Positions 1-18,331 of a stretch of DNA of 64,000 bases are shown piece after piece (positions within the stretch are counted from its first letter, which is position 1; each line of letters opens with the position of its first letter). Origin of the DNA: Acorus gramineus (Eukaryota > Streptophyta > Magnoliopsida > Acorales > Acoraceae); the NCBI GenBank assembly GCA_030737835.1, contig CM060850.1:6997299-7061298 (forward strand), in the 5' to 3' direction. The notes beneath the pieces are model-generated. The model was not told where the DNA came from. It saw only the letters and a list, made by a program, of their open reading frames with translations, and ran no database searches. Position numbers and translations under genes: made by a program.

Positions 1-3000
1 GTCCTTCAGCTCAACTGGTTTTAGATTTGATGGGAATCCCCAGATGACGACGATGTTCTTCAAGACGAGCTTTGGGTATTTGCTGTAGCTCGGGTCAAGG
101 ATCACAGTGTCCGTGCTTAGATTGAGGATTGTGCTTCCGCACCGGGTGGTGTGTATGAGATTCATGTGGTTTTGGAGCTTCTCGTGCTCAGCGAGATTGG
201 CGGGTGCTGAATGGAGTTTGAAATCGATGCCTAGCTGACTGCATGACTGGGCAAAAATGCATCCCGTCATGAAAGCGTCATAGCCAGCTTCGTGCTTGGC
301 GCCTGAATTGGACCTGTGAAGGTTAATCAGAATCTAAGATCGTGTTTGGAAACGATTTGACAAAGAGCTTGTCAGTTGAAGAAGATTTGGAAATTAGCTT
401 TCCACGAATCGTGCTTTTGTCAGATTCCCAAAAAGCTTTTTTTTCTTTTTTTATAGCTTGGGACGCGTTTGGAAGGGAGTTTGGAAAGACTTTTTTTTTT
501 TTACTTAAATCAGCTCTTGAAAACAATTTCAGTAAGCACACTTTTAGAAAGTTGTTTTTATAACTAAAAGCTCTTTTTAACTTTTGTCATAAGCGGGGAC
601 CATTGGGGATTTGAAAACGAGTTTGGATTAAGTATGATTCCTACAAAAAGCAGACTCTCCAACAAATGCTGCCGAAAATTTGTTTTTCACATTCTCCAAA
701 AGTTGGGACCACTCAGGGTGTTTGAAAACAGGTTTGGATTGAATATGATTCTTCCAAAAGCAAAACTTTCAAAAGCTGCCTAAACCTATTTCCAAACACT
801 ATGTTTTCTTTGATATAATGAATAGTACTATAAAAGTAAAAGATTTAGAAAAATACCCTGCTTCATCTGTCTGAACCTCAACTTTCACGTACTGGCGTGG
901 AACTGATAAAGTAATCTTCGAATCAGAAGCAACATGTGGGCATATGAGGGCAAAGGCTGAAGAAAGCGATTTACTATTTCTCTTCATGAGATTCTGACTG
1001 ATGAGGTCGGTCTTTAGGAGGTGCTTTGTGTCGATGATGTGTGGGAAGATTTTGTGCACCCGGTTTGAGAATTCGGCTATTGTGGGAGGAAGAGGGCCGA
1101 AGAATTTACTATATATGTGTGCAACATCTGCATGCCACAACAAAGAAGGTTGAGAAGCATGTCACGTGGATATATAAGAGAAAGGATTGGAGACTCTTAT
1201 TAAAAGAAACCCAATTTTTACGGGGAAAAAATACCTAGAAAACAGTTGTGACCAACAACCAATTTTTGTTCTGAAGCAATTAGGTCTACAACATGACGGA
1301 ATGCAACAGCTGATTGTACCTTTGCTTCTCTTTCTTTTCGCAAGTCTTCCAACACCTCTTCCTGCGGAGTAAAAGCCAAGATCAGGAAAACAAGCTATAT
1401 TTCTCAACATGTTCCAGACTAATCAATTTACAAAGTTGCGGATACATTATTAAAAGAATGCTTTAAATGAATAGATACTTAGAATTCAACATGACTCTAT
1501 TTATCAATTTTCTTCCCGAGGCAGCATTTGGAAACGAGTTTGAAAGCTTTTAGAGAACCTGCACTTGCGAGAACCGTACTCAATCCAAATTCGTTTCCAA
1601 GCCTCCCAACGATCCCAGTTTTTTTTTATAAAGCAAAAAACAATTTTTCATTATAAAAAATAATTCTCAGAATCTAACAAAACTATGTTTCCTAAAAAAA
1701 ATTCAAAAGCTGCTTTGAGTGAAAAGTAGTTATTCAAACTCGTTTCCAAACTCAGCCTAAGGAAATCACTGGCAGCCAATAATACATTATAATAACTATA
1801 CCCTATAAAAATGTTATAAATGGAGAGAAACCTAGAATTCAAGATGATTCATGACTCTTACTAAGATCTTGCATTTATCAGATTTATTCAAAGGAAATCA
1901 CTGGCACCCAAGAATAAATTATATCTGAACTCTGTAAATCTCCACATCCACTAACATCAACCCAACTATAGAGAGAATATAAGTGAGAATACTATAATGA
2001 AGTCATTTCGCACCATGGATGACAACTATTAGGCTACAGTACTGGCTTATTCCCCCATTTCATTCCTCCAAATCAAACACAATGTTTTGTATATAATATC
2101 TAATTTGGAGAAAAAGTTAAGCCATGAAGCCTCGAGGCATAATAATCATAAGCAGGTACAATAAGATTGTTAAAGATTAGAAGTTTATCATTCCATACCA
2201 TGAGTAATGCCTTGTCATTTTCAGAATCTGTATACACTACTTTCTTCTTTCCTGAGATTTCACCATCCGTGTGGACCAATGCTAGATCGTTGAAATGCTT
2301 CCGTATGACCTGTATATTTCAAAATTCATCCATGAAGAGCATATCAATGCTGCAAACACCAACATATAAAAATGTAAAATAAGATGGAGGTATATGTTTC
2401 TGAAATTACAAACTAGTTACAATTCATATCCTAGCAAAACATACTATAAATAAAGTAAGATGGTCATTTCCTTTGGAGAAATGGCCCACAATACAAATAT
2501 TTCATAAACAATTTATACAGTGACGACTCGCATGTTCATAGTCCAAAAAAGTTGAAAACATAAAATTTGAGGTTTGCATTCTTTTTGATAAAATATCATG
2601 ATTATAATATAATGGAATCATCAAGAAAGAAATATATACCAATTTGATCAGTCTCAACTGGTGAGAACTGAATCCATCTAGTACAACAGCTGGTCGCATC
2701 TTGTAAAAATCTGTTTGAAGCTTGAGCTTAGAATCTTCAGAACTTCTGTCGAAATTATTCTCCCCGCTAGAGCTCTGTGCTATCCAATCTCGCCATTCAG
2801 AAAATTGGATCTTCATCCTCTCAGTGAAAAAGACATCTGAAGTACTTGAAAATGATATATCTCCATCTACAGCTTCTTCTGAATAGCATAAATATTTACG
2901 AAACTTGTCCTCAAGCGTTGAATATAAGCTACGCACTTCAGCTTCTTGTGCTCTAGATATGTATGATATTCCTGCAATACACCCAATTCAATATATTACA

Positions 3001-4956
3001 TAAGGAAGTGAATGAACATAACACCGACTGTTATCGTGGTACTCGGTATACTAATTTTGAACAGAAACTCTTCTAAAAGAAATGACCAAATAACCAATCA
3101 CAAGTAGCCAAGCTTTTTATAGAAATCAATAACCATGTTTTCCACCAAATTTTCTTTCATGTCTCATAAAATTCTTATTACATGATTCAATAGCACAAGA
3201 GATCATTGCACCCCAAATTGATATCATGTGTTTGTAATCTATCCTTGACCTAAACAGCCAAGCTGATTGCAATTGGGCAAACATGTGTCCATATTGACAT
3301 GATTATCAGATAGAAAAAATAACACAACTTATACATTACAAAAAACAATCAACTCTTCATTTTTAAAGCAAATATATTATATGTTCAAATCATAAGTTGT
3401 CCGTAGTTACACAAATTACAACCACAATAAAATGCAGGAAAAGCATTGATGAGACATGCACATGGGATAAAATAAACACCTTCATATATGCAAGTATTGA
3501 AATCGAACTGGTGTTTTGCCAAGAAATCCATTGAACTCGTTTGGCAGAGGAACTCATAAGAGGATCCATCAACAGGGAGCTCCTTTCGAGGAAATATATA
3601 AAAATTATGCCTGCAAAACACAAGAGAGCAAAGAAAACGATCAATCAATTCACAACATATTCCATGCTTCACCGTTTAAACAGATAGAAGAACAACATTG
3701 CATCACACAATGAACAGAATAACCAGAAATTCGAGTTGAATAGCACCACCAAGCTCATAAAAGACACAACTTCATACCACAACATTTTCCATGCTTTTTC
3801 ATTAAAATACCGCAAATAGACTTTTCAGAACAAATGAAACAGATGGAAGAACAACAATTCGTTAGCTGATGAACAGAAAAACAGAAATTCGAGCAGAATA
3901 GCACAACCAAACTCATAAAAAACACAACTTTATTCGTCCAACGAGTCCCAAAAGCAACTTTTGGTACATTTCCAACATCTAATGAACTGAAAAACAGAAA
4001 CTCAAGTTGATTAGCACAATCAAGGAGTCCCAGATCAAGTTTGTTTGCATCATCCGATGAACAGTAAAACTGAAATTTGAATTGAATAGCACAACAAAAT
4101 TCATAAAAGACACAACTTTATTTGTCCAATGAATCCCAAAAGATTCTTTGATACATTCCATCACCCAAACAAAAAAAAACAGAAATTCGAGTTGAATAGC
4201 AAAACCAAACTCATGAAAGACACAATTTTATTCATCCAATGAATCCAAAAGCAACTTTTACTATATTTCATCATCTAATGAACAGAGAAAAACAGAAATT
4301 CGAGTTGAATAGCACAACCAAACTCGTAAAATGGAAAGAAATTATTCGTCCAATGAGTCCCAAAAGCAACCTTACATTACATCATCCAATGACAGAAAAA
4401 CAGATATTCGAGTTGAAGAGCACAACAAAACTATAAAAGACTTAATTCGTCCAATGAATCCCCAAAGCAACTTTTGATACATTTCCATCATCCAATGAAC
4501 AGAAAAACAGAAATTCAAGTTGAAAGGCCCAACAAAACTCGTAAAATATACAACTTTATTCATCCAATGAGTCTCAAAAGAAACTTTTGATGAAAGCTCT
4601 TACGGGTGGGCGATGAAGGAGTCCTTCGAAGGCTCCCACCGGAAGGGGCAGACGCCGAACTGGAGGACGGCGAACCTCTCGGCGGAGTCCTTCACCTTCA
4701 GATACCCCACGTCAGGTCCGTCGAAGTCGAATGCCTCCCTCCACGGTGCGCTCATCAGCCCCGTCATCTCCAGATCCACCGACACGAAATCCGAGGCCCT
4801 TACCAGCCGCCGAAGCTCCTCCATCGCCGCCGCGAAGTTCTCCCTCGTCACCCTCTTCACCGCCGCTCCGCCGCCGGAGGCGGCGGCGGTGCAGAGGTGG
4901 CGGGGACGGAGGGTTAGGGTTTTACAGATTGCCCTGAACAGACATTGTTTCCTCAT
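1..4956 (-). CDS. AHG2: PARN-type poly(A)-specific ribonuclease, 5' seven exons (partial)
   Basis: A 3'-5' exoribonuclease that removes poly(A) tails; the Arabidopsis orthologue AHG2 acts on mitochondrial mRNA and affects ABA response. Exons: 4604-4956, 3480-3610, 2640-2971, 2199-2309, 1235-1361, 857-1127, and 313 to beyond base 1. All have GT-AG borders and matching phase, giving 546 codons; the family is near 690 residues, so about 140 lie off the left edge. The DEDD nuclease residues are visible: VDLEMTGL in exon 1, VVGHNCFLD across exons 5/6, and KHEAGYDAFMTG in exon 7. FLCQTTSMDFLAK-like and FDFNTC segments in exon 2 also match PARN. I chose the ATG at 4954-4956 because it begins an Arg-rich, acid-free stretch (MRKQCLFRAICKTLTLR) typical of a mitochondrial presequence; an in-frame upstream ATG at 5064 is less likely. 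Identification is firm; the targeting is inference. Confidence 0.93.
341..802. mobile_element. MITE-like element with GTGTTTGGAAA ends in PARN intron 6
   Basis: The segment begins GTGTTTGGAAACG and ends TTTCCAAACAC, an inverted pair. Inside, a unit of about 110 bp beginning GGGACCA and containing GTTTGGATT and TATGATTC occurs twice (near 597 and 708). A related sequence lies at 42210-42425. There is no coding capacity. It fills most of intron 6. I did not find a clear target duplication. Confidence 0.5.
1527..1750. mobile_element. Short MITE with perfect 18-bp inverted ends in PARN intron 4
   Basis: TTTGGAAACGAGTTTGAA at 1527-1544 is matched exactly in reverse complement at 1733-1750. The 224-bp element has no open frame and sits in the 2198-1362 intron. 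The end sequence resembles that of the 341-802 element, so both may belong to one family. Confidence 0.6.
3714..4591. repeat. About eight tandem copies of a ~110-bp unit in PARN intron 1
   Basis: Copies start near 3714, 3871, 3984, 4059, 4169, 4280, 4390 and 4497. Each begins AACAGAAAAACAGAAATTCG, followed by GAGTTGAATAGCACAACC, then CGTCCAATGAGTCCCAAAAG and a CATCATCCAATG end. Copies differ by several substitutions and some are shortened (the third is about 75 bp), so the array is not recent. It ends 12 bases from the exon 1 donor at 4603. Confidence 0.85.
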
Positions 4957-6810
4957 TTTTTTTGGTCTTTTTTGTCGCTCATTGAAACGTTTGTTTTGAA
5001 GGGGGAGGAGAAAAAGGTCCACTTGATGGGTTTTAATTACGTTCGTCTGATTGAAGTCTAACACTGATCAGGTGATATATTCCCAGAACATGAAAGGGAC
5101 TGTTTGGGTAGTGAAATAGGAGTGAATAAGCCCCAGACCATGTTTATTTAAAGAGTGTTGTTACACTTAAATTTTTTTCATAGTGCAAAACACAGTCTTA
5201 TATACCACATTAATAACCTAGTAAAGCATATGACTTATTAGATATTGTATATATTATATTAAATATTTTCTTACACTTATTAAAAATTGGTTCATTCAAC
5301 TCGAATGGAGCGATATGCACGTTTTATCAAAGCATATACCTCATTGGATGATGTTTACTATTTAAAAAAAAATGAAAAATATGTGAGGTCTGAGTTTTGG
5401 TTGTTAAATGTGACAGAGTCTTAACATTTTCCTTGTTTAAAAAGAATAGAGAGAAAAAACTATGTTTAAATAGGTGATGAAAAATTAATATTCATAGTCT
5501 AAATCCTCTGATTATGTTATTTCATCAAATAGGCATTGGCCCAGCCCGGCCTGTTGAAACCGGGCAGCTTGGGCCAGGCCCGTGGCCGGCCCTGGGTTTT
5601 GGGCCCACTGGCGGGCCAGCGGCCCCCATTTTAAACATGTTATATCTTTTTATTTTTAATTTTAAACTGTTTATTTATATATAAATGTTAAAATAACACA
5701 AAATTAAAGGTATAATGTTGAGAAGAAAATATATACATTTATTGAATTTTTAAAAATGAAATATAAAATGAATTAATTACTTGAAAAATTGAATCACTAT
5801 ATGTATCTAGGTTGGCACCTACACAAATGTCAATAATTTGCATGATTCAACCACAATTCAAAAGTTATTTAAAATTATTGAAAATGAGACTGCCCGGGCT
5901 GGGTTTTGGCCCTACGGCCTAGGCCAGGCTTTTAGGCCTAACAGGGACCCTTAAACACAATCACGTGAAATGATTTTTGTTGTATAAATAAGTATTATGT
6001 ATATAGATAAAAAATAAATCATTTTTCAGTTTAATTATGTTTTTAGTTATTTTCGCTAAGAAATGTAATAATGAATTTTTTTGTTTGGTTTGATCTTTGA
6101 TAAATTGAAGATACAAAGATAAAAAAATATAATGATTTCTAAAAAAAATAATATTTTATATCTGAGCATTATAAGATGTGATTACAAATGATTTAACATA
6201 TGAGTACCTTTTATATCAATAGAATAGGTCGAGTAAGACCAATACCTGACATAATTATATCCATTTATTTTTACAGACAAATAGATTTTTTATGCTTATT
6301 CACCCATCTCCTCCAACTTATTTCCCTTCTATTCCATTACACAAACCAAAGAGAGTCCATACAAAAGCAAAGGATCCAAAAACAAGGAAAGACCACAACA
6401 GCAAGACCTCCTTCACAGATAGCAAGATAAAATAAAAAAAATCATAAGAAACACAGTTGAGAAGCTCAAAAAGATAAGCTATGAAACTAAGAGCACTTGG
6501 TAAAGAAAGGATACCTCTACAAATCTGTATACGTTATCCTATGTTGATTCTACAATATTATAAAGTGAAATAACTAGATCAAAATATCCAAGTTTTCAAA
6601 AGATTTTGATCACTAAATGAATGCGAACTTTACAAACACCCACAGAATGCATAGGATCAAAGAGATTTCACCTGTACATATCCTTCCATTTCTTTAAAAA
6701 CATAATCATCTAATCAATGATTATCGTGTAAAGTGATCTTTATAGCATCAAACATCCATATAGTCAAAATCTCCACACCCCCCAAAAAAAAAAAAATCCC
6801 TGTCATTGAG
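4957..6810. other. Intergenic region upstream of PARN
   Basis: AT-rich, with no open frame I trust. It holds the PARN promoter side and a GC-rich repeat at about 5530-5950 (listed separately). I see no clear TATA box or RNA gene. Confidence 0.5.
5528..5955. mobile_element. Possible MITE with GC-rich ends
   Basis: Two strongly GC-rich ends, CCCAGCCCGGCC near 5543 and GCCCGGGCTGGGTTTTGGCCC near 5890, face each other across an AT-rich core of about 250 bp. The layout matches the 57430-58193 and 30159-30640 elements, which do have target duplications. No clean duplication is visible here. Confidence 0.4.
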
Positions 6811-7005
6811 ATGAAGATGGATTTTGCATGTTTTCGCTTCTTCGCATTGGCAGCTTCATCGATCGTTATGAACGCAATGATCTTCCCCAGCATTACCAAA
6901 GGAGCCCCGCCACCTGAGTACATGATGTTTGTCTGCCCGTTCGTGGTCACTGGTGTCTCTGCAGAGCTTGTCTGGTGCGCTTTCACTATGAAGAGCGAAG
7001 TATGA
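6811..7005 (+). CDS. Possible small two-span membrane protein (64 residues), unknown family
   Basis: An ATG at 6811 opens 64 codons to a TGA at 7003-7005. Codon use is less AT-rich than its surroundings. Two hydrophobic stretches, around residues 6-25 (FRFFALAASSIVMNAMIF) and 38-58 (MMFVCPFVVTGVSAELVW), flank a Pro-rich turn (TKGAPPPEY). I do not recognise the family. The frame stays open upstream to 6733 through a poly(A)-like run, and TTGAG just before the ATG could be a splice acceptor, so this may be the last exon of a larger gene. The opposite strand is also open, which lowers confidence. No TATA box or poly(A) signal settles it. Confidence 0.35.
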   Translation: MKMDFACFRFFALAASSIVMNAMIFPSITKGAPPPEYMMFVCPFVVTGVSAELVWCAFTMKSEV

Positions 7006-8583
7006 AACATCTCTCATTCATGTCTTCCCTTCTTGAATGAAATTAAAAATGTGTTTTGTGACTAACTTTTGTTCTTAAACAAGTAGTATAGCCTTTTTTG
7101 GTGATGTCTAACACTGAATTGCTGTGGGAACATATTATTGAAGGGTTGAAGAATCTTATGTTGCACACATTGTTTCTCTTGATGGATAAAAAGAATCACT
7201 TGAGATTTGTATTGTACAACATTGGATTTATTCATCTTTTGAAGGGAATGTTTCGTCCATCAAAAACATCTATCAATAAATGTCAAATGTTGTTACATAA
7301 AGTTAATTCTATGGTTATCATATTAAGGGTTTTCAACTTTTTTGTGGACGCATGTCAATCACATCAATACGTGTATGGATGGATGAAAGTCATTCGTTTT
7401 GGATTTTATTTGACAATTTTGAATGCAGAATATCTAGTCATATCTTTCATTTAACAGCTATGTTTGTGATGTGTCTCATTTTTCTTCTACTTTTGTTTGA
7501 TCCCCCAATTAAATCCAACATATCATATTTCATAGACTTTTTTTATTTATCATGCAACACATATCCAAGAAGAGTTTTCAAAGATAAAGTACAATTGCCT
7601 TATAAAATTTATACAAACACCAAACACTAACCAACACACAAAAAGTGCTCATAGCCAACCTAGCAACCTGTTATCAAACTTGACCTAATGTTGTTAGGCA
7701 AAGATAGAAGGTACTACAAAGAGGTTGGGATCAGGAAGAATTATGCATGTTACTGTATCTTGTATACAACATTTTTCGATGAAGTCATCCTTTCGCGAAG
7801 CTGTATGCATTTTGATTGAGTTATTCATTGATACTTCCTTGTTTCTGCATTAATATACATCTATATGACAGTATACTTTGTAGACAGATTGATATGCTCG
7901 CAAAACATTCAGAGATATAGTCCTCAAGAATCATAATGTAATTTATTTATTTATCTAAAGCATATAAGAATCTTTTGATAGATATTTATTAGTTAGAGGA
8001 GCAAATTGATAGATATTGTGTCTTATGCAACCCAAAAAATATGATGGCAGAATAAGAAACATACAACCAAAACATAAATTGTCTTGATAGCTGCCATGAA
8101 AACTATCTATTCTAGAGTAGTAATCTATCTCGCATAAGACTATGTCTCACACCAAACAGGGGCTAAAAGCATGGGAGGTGAAGGGTGGGTGAGGTAGCAA
8201 TCTCATTGTGGCAAGAGGGTTATGTCACAAAAGAAATAGTGACATTGCAAATGGGCGGTCTTGGGTTGTGTAACATGGGGTCGGGGTTTCCCCATCTTGA
8301 GGCAGTGATTGGGATACATCACACATGAGAAGCTATTGGAGCTCTTGATGGAGGCGGCAAAGAAAACTGGCGCATTAAAGGAAGGTTCAAGTTCCAGTCC
8401 CAATCCTTATATATGAGGGGTCTGAGAAATGATTTTGTAGGGAACAATGTCAAAGAAAAATGAATACATATATTCCACAAGTAGTATGTAAAGCTTAATA
8501 TGAAACTATGACCAGGAAAATAGAAACGAGAAGGTACCTTAGCGGAGTGCATCTATTCCTGGTAGATACAGAGCTATCTTTCA
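7006..8583. other. Intergenic region, no supported gene
   Basis: A plus-strand open stretch of 118 codons lies at 7098-7454 and an overlapping one at 7352-7630. Neither shows a recognisable domain, and codon use looks like background. About 8160-8410 is moderately GC-rich with no motif I recognise; part may be the 3' UTR of the ALKBH2 gene. Confidence 0.4.
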
Positions 8584-15129
<6,546 letters not shown>

Positions 15130-15245
15130 GAAGAAACCCTAGATGATGACAGATAGATGAGAAAGCACATGCCCCACACAGCAAAACCTTTTTTTTTGCT
15201 TGTGTTGGCTTGTGCTCTCTCTCTTCTGTCAACATATACAATTCC
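15130..15245 (-). ncRNA. MIR156: MIR156 precursor hairpin
   Basis: The minus strand of 15212-15231 reads TGACAGAAGAGAGAGAGCAC, miR156 with A in place of U at position 14 of the common form TGACAGAAGAGAGTGAGCAC. The 3' arm at 15144-15167 holds the star strand, GTGCTTTCTCATCTATCTG and onward through TCATC. By hand, TGACAGA pairs with TCTGTCA, GAGAGCAC with GTGCTTTC, and the stem continues (AGCC with GGCA, then ACACA with TGTGT) around a short A-rich loop; the middle of the duplex has a small bulge. miR156 represses SPL transcription factors and sets the juvenile-to-adult transition. The primary transcript limits are not visible. Confidence is high for the family and moderate that this locus is expressed. 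Confidence 0.9.
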
Positions 15246-15294
15246 CTCCAACATATCCCTGTATCAAAAAAAAAAAGGACATTATTATTAACAA

Positions 15295-15346
15295 TACATG
15301 CATTTGCAATGGAGACTACTATACATGCATTTGCAATGGAGACTAT
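15295..15346. repeat. Two tandem copies of a 27-bp unit upstream of MIR156
   Basis: ACATGCATTTGCAATGGAGA occurs twice, at about 15295 and 15322. Each copy contains a CATGCA (RY-type) core. The array lies about 70-120 bp upstream of the hairpin on the transcribed strand, inside the probable primary transcript or promoter. Confidence 0.7.
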
Positions 15347-15449
15347 GTATGGAAATACATTCATGCATATATGGTGGTTTTATGTATGAATGGGGGACTA
15401 TACAATAACTTGCCTGGTTATTTGATAGAATTTAAAGACTAGCTCTCCA

Positions 15450-16480
15450 TGTGTATGGTTGTCAATGGCATTTTGCATTTGGAGAAGAAATTTAAGGAGT
15501 GCTATTGATTGATATTACCATTGTAGGAAAAAAAAAATACAAAACAAAAAGATGAATATTTTGAATCAAGGAATATTCATTATATGAGCTTTGTTAGAGA
15601 GAATAGATAGAAAGGACAGAATGTTCAAAATTCAAATCATGCAAAACACGCTAATTAAGTACTTAAATACCTTATTGATTCTTTCTAAAATAATTAAATG
15701 GTATTTTCAAGGAGATAAAAAATAAAAATGGAGGTGGGTTATGATTAAAAATTTTATTTTTTTGTAATTAATTCTGTAGAAGAAAATCAACAAGAAAAAA
15801 AGATCTAACCAAATTAAAAAAGAAAAAAGAAAAAAAGACCATGTTCGCATGATTTTTTTTTCCAAAAAATTGAAAAACTATGGCATGCAATGCCATCTCC
15901 ATATCTTAATAACAAAAATTTAGAATATATCATACAAAAAATACATTTTTTTTTATAAATGTACTCTCAATAAATCGCAAGACCACCAAAAAAAAACCCC
16001 AAAAAGGTTCCATTTTTTCCTACATCAACCACACAACAACAAATAAAAAATTTATTTGTATAATTATAACATAAAACCAGAAATAAGAATCATAAATCAA
16101 TAAACATGACAAACATCAAAGAAAAAAAAATACAATGAAAAAAAAAAGCAAACAAAAACTACCACAAAAAAGAAGAAGGGCATGATATATTTCATGCATT
16201 GAGAAATATAAATGAAATGAAACAGTAAAAAATGTGTGCTCCACTGCTTATGAAAGCCTAGGCCACCGGCTACAACCGGTTTATTACAGGCTACAACCGG
16301 TCATAGGTTCCTCCAAACTTAGCTGGTGTAATTAATGGCCTGAAAATATACTGAACAAAAAAATAAAATTAAAAATAAAAAATGTTACATTCAAAGGTCC
16401 AAAAACGGTTACTTTTGCAGAGACTGAACTGCGTCTTTGTAAGAACTATAAAAGGTCCTTAAAATATATAGTAAGTATAA
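15450..16480. other. Intergenic AT-rich region upstream of MIR156
   Basis: A-rich simple sequence (many A runs at 15770-16160) with no gene seen. A short inverted or duplicated motif, GGCTACAACCGG, occurs twice at 16267-16300. The MIR156 promoter may lie in the first few hundred bases. Confidence 0.4.
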
Positions 16481-16481
16481 A

Positions 16482-17037
16482 GGGCCAAATCCAAATAACC
16501 CCCTGTGAACTGTTTGAAATCCATATAACCCACTGATTTTTTTTAAAGTCCATATAACCCCCTAAAAATACTTATGTAAATTCAAATAACCCCCTGAGAT
16601 AAGCTTCTGAATTCTGGTGACAGATGAGGAATATTATGTGAATATTCTATTTGGTTAACCCTCAATAAAAACATGGTATACTAAAATAACCCTACAATTT
16701 ATTAAAAATGCGAAAAACATTTTATAAGTGACGATTTTTTACCTCTTCAAATAGATTATAAAACCCAACTCGGAGGGGTAAAATCGTCATTTACAAAGAC
16801 TTTTTCATATTTTTAACATATTGCAGTTTTTTTTTGTATATTACGTTTTCATCCAAGGTTAACCAAACAAAAAATTCACATGATAATCTTGATAATCTTA
16901 ATCTGTCAACGAAAATTAAATTTAATGAACTATTATGATTTACGTATGTGTTTTGAAGGGGTTATATGAATTTCAGGAAAAAGCAAGGTGTTATATGGAT
17001 TCCGGGCAGTTTACAGGGGGTTATATGGATTTTTCCC
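16482..17037. mobile_element. Foldback MITE, copy A (556 bp)
   Basis: Starts GGGCCAAATCC and ends GGATTTTTCCC. Motifs of the type ATCCATATAACCCCCTG repeat four times in the left arm and appear inverted three times in the right arm. The middle pairs GGTTAACC-type and ACCTCTTCAAATAG-type blocks with their complements, so the whole element can fold into a long hairpin. The right flank TATAGTATA is matched on the left by the same 9 bp carrying a 4-base AGTA duplication, so the target duplication is degraded. Confidence 0.75.
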
Positions 17038-17317
17038 TATAGTATATTATAAATATGTTGTAATGAGTGATGTTTAAGTGATTTATTTATGACCGGATGT
17101 GGCAGGTTGGTGGACCTATGTCGTGGGTTATTTTAGACCGTTCGATTAGATAGCGGACACTTGATCAACGACAGGTTTTTTTTTTCTGTTTTGGGTAACT
17201 CGAAAAAGGAATTTTGAGCAATGGTGACCGTTGGATGAAGAAGGGATGGCCAGGATGGTGCATAAAGATAGCAGGATAGTGGGATTGTGATATGGATATT
17301 ATTCTATGGGTAGTGGC

Positions 17318-17515
17318 ATGAGTTATTCTAATCGATAACCATTACAGCACAAATAATTATATAAGTAGAATAAATTATTTTCTGTTTGGTTATATTTTTA
17401 TTTTTTTTTAATTTTTTTTTATTGACTATGAATAAATTATCGATAAAAGATGAATAAATATAAATAATAATTTAAAAAAAATATAAAAAATGATTTTGTG
17501 GGGGTTAAAATCAGG
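17318..17515 (+). mobile_element. MITE fragment, TTCTGTTTGGTTAT family
   Basis: GAGTTATTCTA, then TAAGTAGAATAAATTATTTTC and CTGTTTGGTTAT, are shared with 27815-28110 (same strand) and 51370-51640 (opposite strand). Element ends cannot be fixed by eye. Confidence 0.45.
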
Positions 17516-17558
17516 TCATCCACTCTTGGGCCGGATTAACGTAGATCCGGACTTTTAA

Positions 17559-18331
17559 TGTAGGTTCGAGAAAATGTTGTTGCTGACTCCTCTATGTGAC
17601 GATTCGAAGTAAGCTTCTTCCGCTCACCGTCCTCCTTCTTCTTCGGCCTTTGAACACCTGAAACTCACACCAGTGCGGTGCCAGCTAACGCCCCTCTGAC
17701 GCTCAAGTTCGTTGTTTCTCCATGAGCAGTGAATCTTAGAATTCTTGAGCATAAGTAGGGGAGAGAGTACATGCCTTAAGGGGGAGGAGATATCCCCTTT
17801 TTATACTAGAGAAAGGGGAGTACCGAGCTTAGCTTTGAGGAGTGGGCATATCGTGGAATGGAATCTCCACGTGACTCTAAGATCTGCGGTCATGTATCAC
17901 CTAGGGATTGCCATATTGTAATTGATTTCCTGACAACTAGTCATTTTTCAACGTCAGAGAATATTCCCTTGGTTCACCGTTATTTTATAGAAGTGGATAC
18001 GTGGCCGATCTGCATTCCAGTTCGGGTATTATGGTCTGGACAGCTCATACTTTAGGTCAGACTTTTTGTAGTCGACCATCTTGACTTGGTCGAGCAATAT
18101 CATTTGTCTGTCCTTAGTCGGTCAGTAATTAAACATCTGATCTGTGTGAGAGTCTGACTTGACCTGGTCTGATGAGGAAGATGGGCCTGCATAAATCATG
18201 AGGTAATTTGGACCCTTGGGCTCTCCCATTCTAGATCCCTTATCAATCATAATGGACGTATCTACGCTTAACTCTCATACTTACGTAGCCTTATCCCTTA
18301 TTCCATTTTGTGATGAATTTGGTCTCCTACA
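17559..18331. mobile_element. Possible solo LTR or LTR-like remnant
   Basis: A 773-bp block is more GC-rich than its flanks. It begins TGTAGG and ends CCTACA, the inverted TG...CA ends expected of an LTR. The early part has GGTGCCAGCTAACGCC and CTGACGCTCAAGTTCG, a style I associate with plant Ty3-type LTRs. No 5-bp target duplication matches (TTTAA left, TATAT right) and no internal retrotransposon domain is present. Confidence 0.4.

Noticed and set aside
3714..4591. CRISPR array
   Set aside because: Copies are contiguous and divergent with no constant repeat and unique spacers; this is plant nuclear DNA inside an intron.
5040..5064. PARN start at the upstream in-frame ATG
   Set aside because: It would add a hydrophobic/charged leader unlike PARN proteins, whereas the downstream ATG begins a typical mitochondrial presequence.
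7098..7454. 118-codon frame as a transposase remnant
   Set aside because: No catalytic motif or similarity I can point to; codon use is like background AT-rich DNA.
17559..18331. Protein-coding gene in the GC-richer block
   Set aside because: Only short frames, none with a domain; TGTAGG...CCTACA ends favour an LTR-like remnant.
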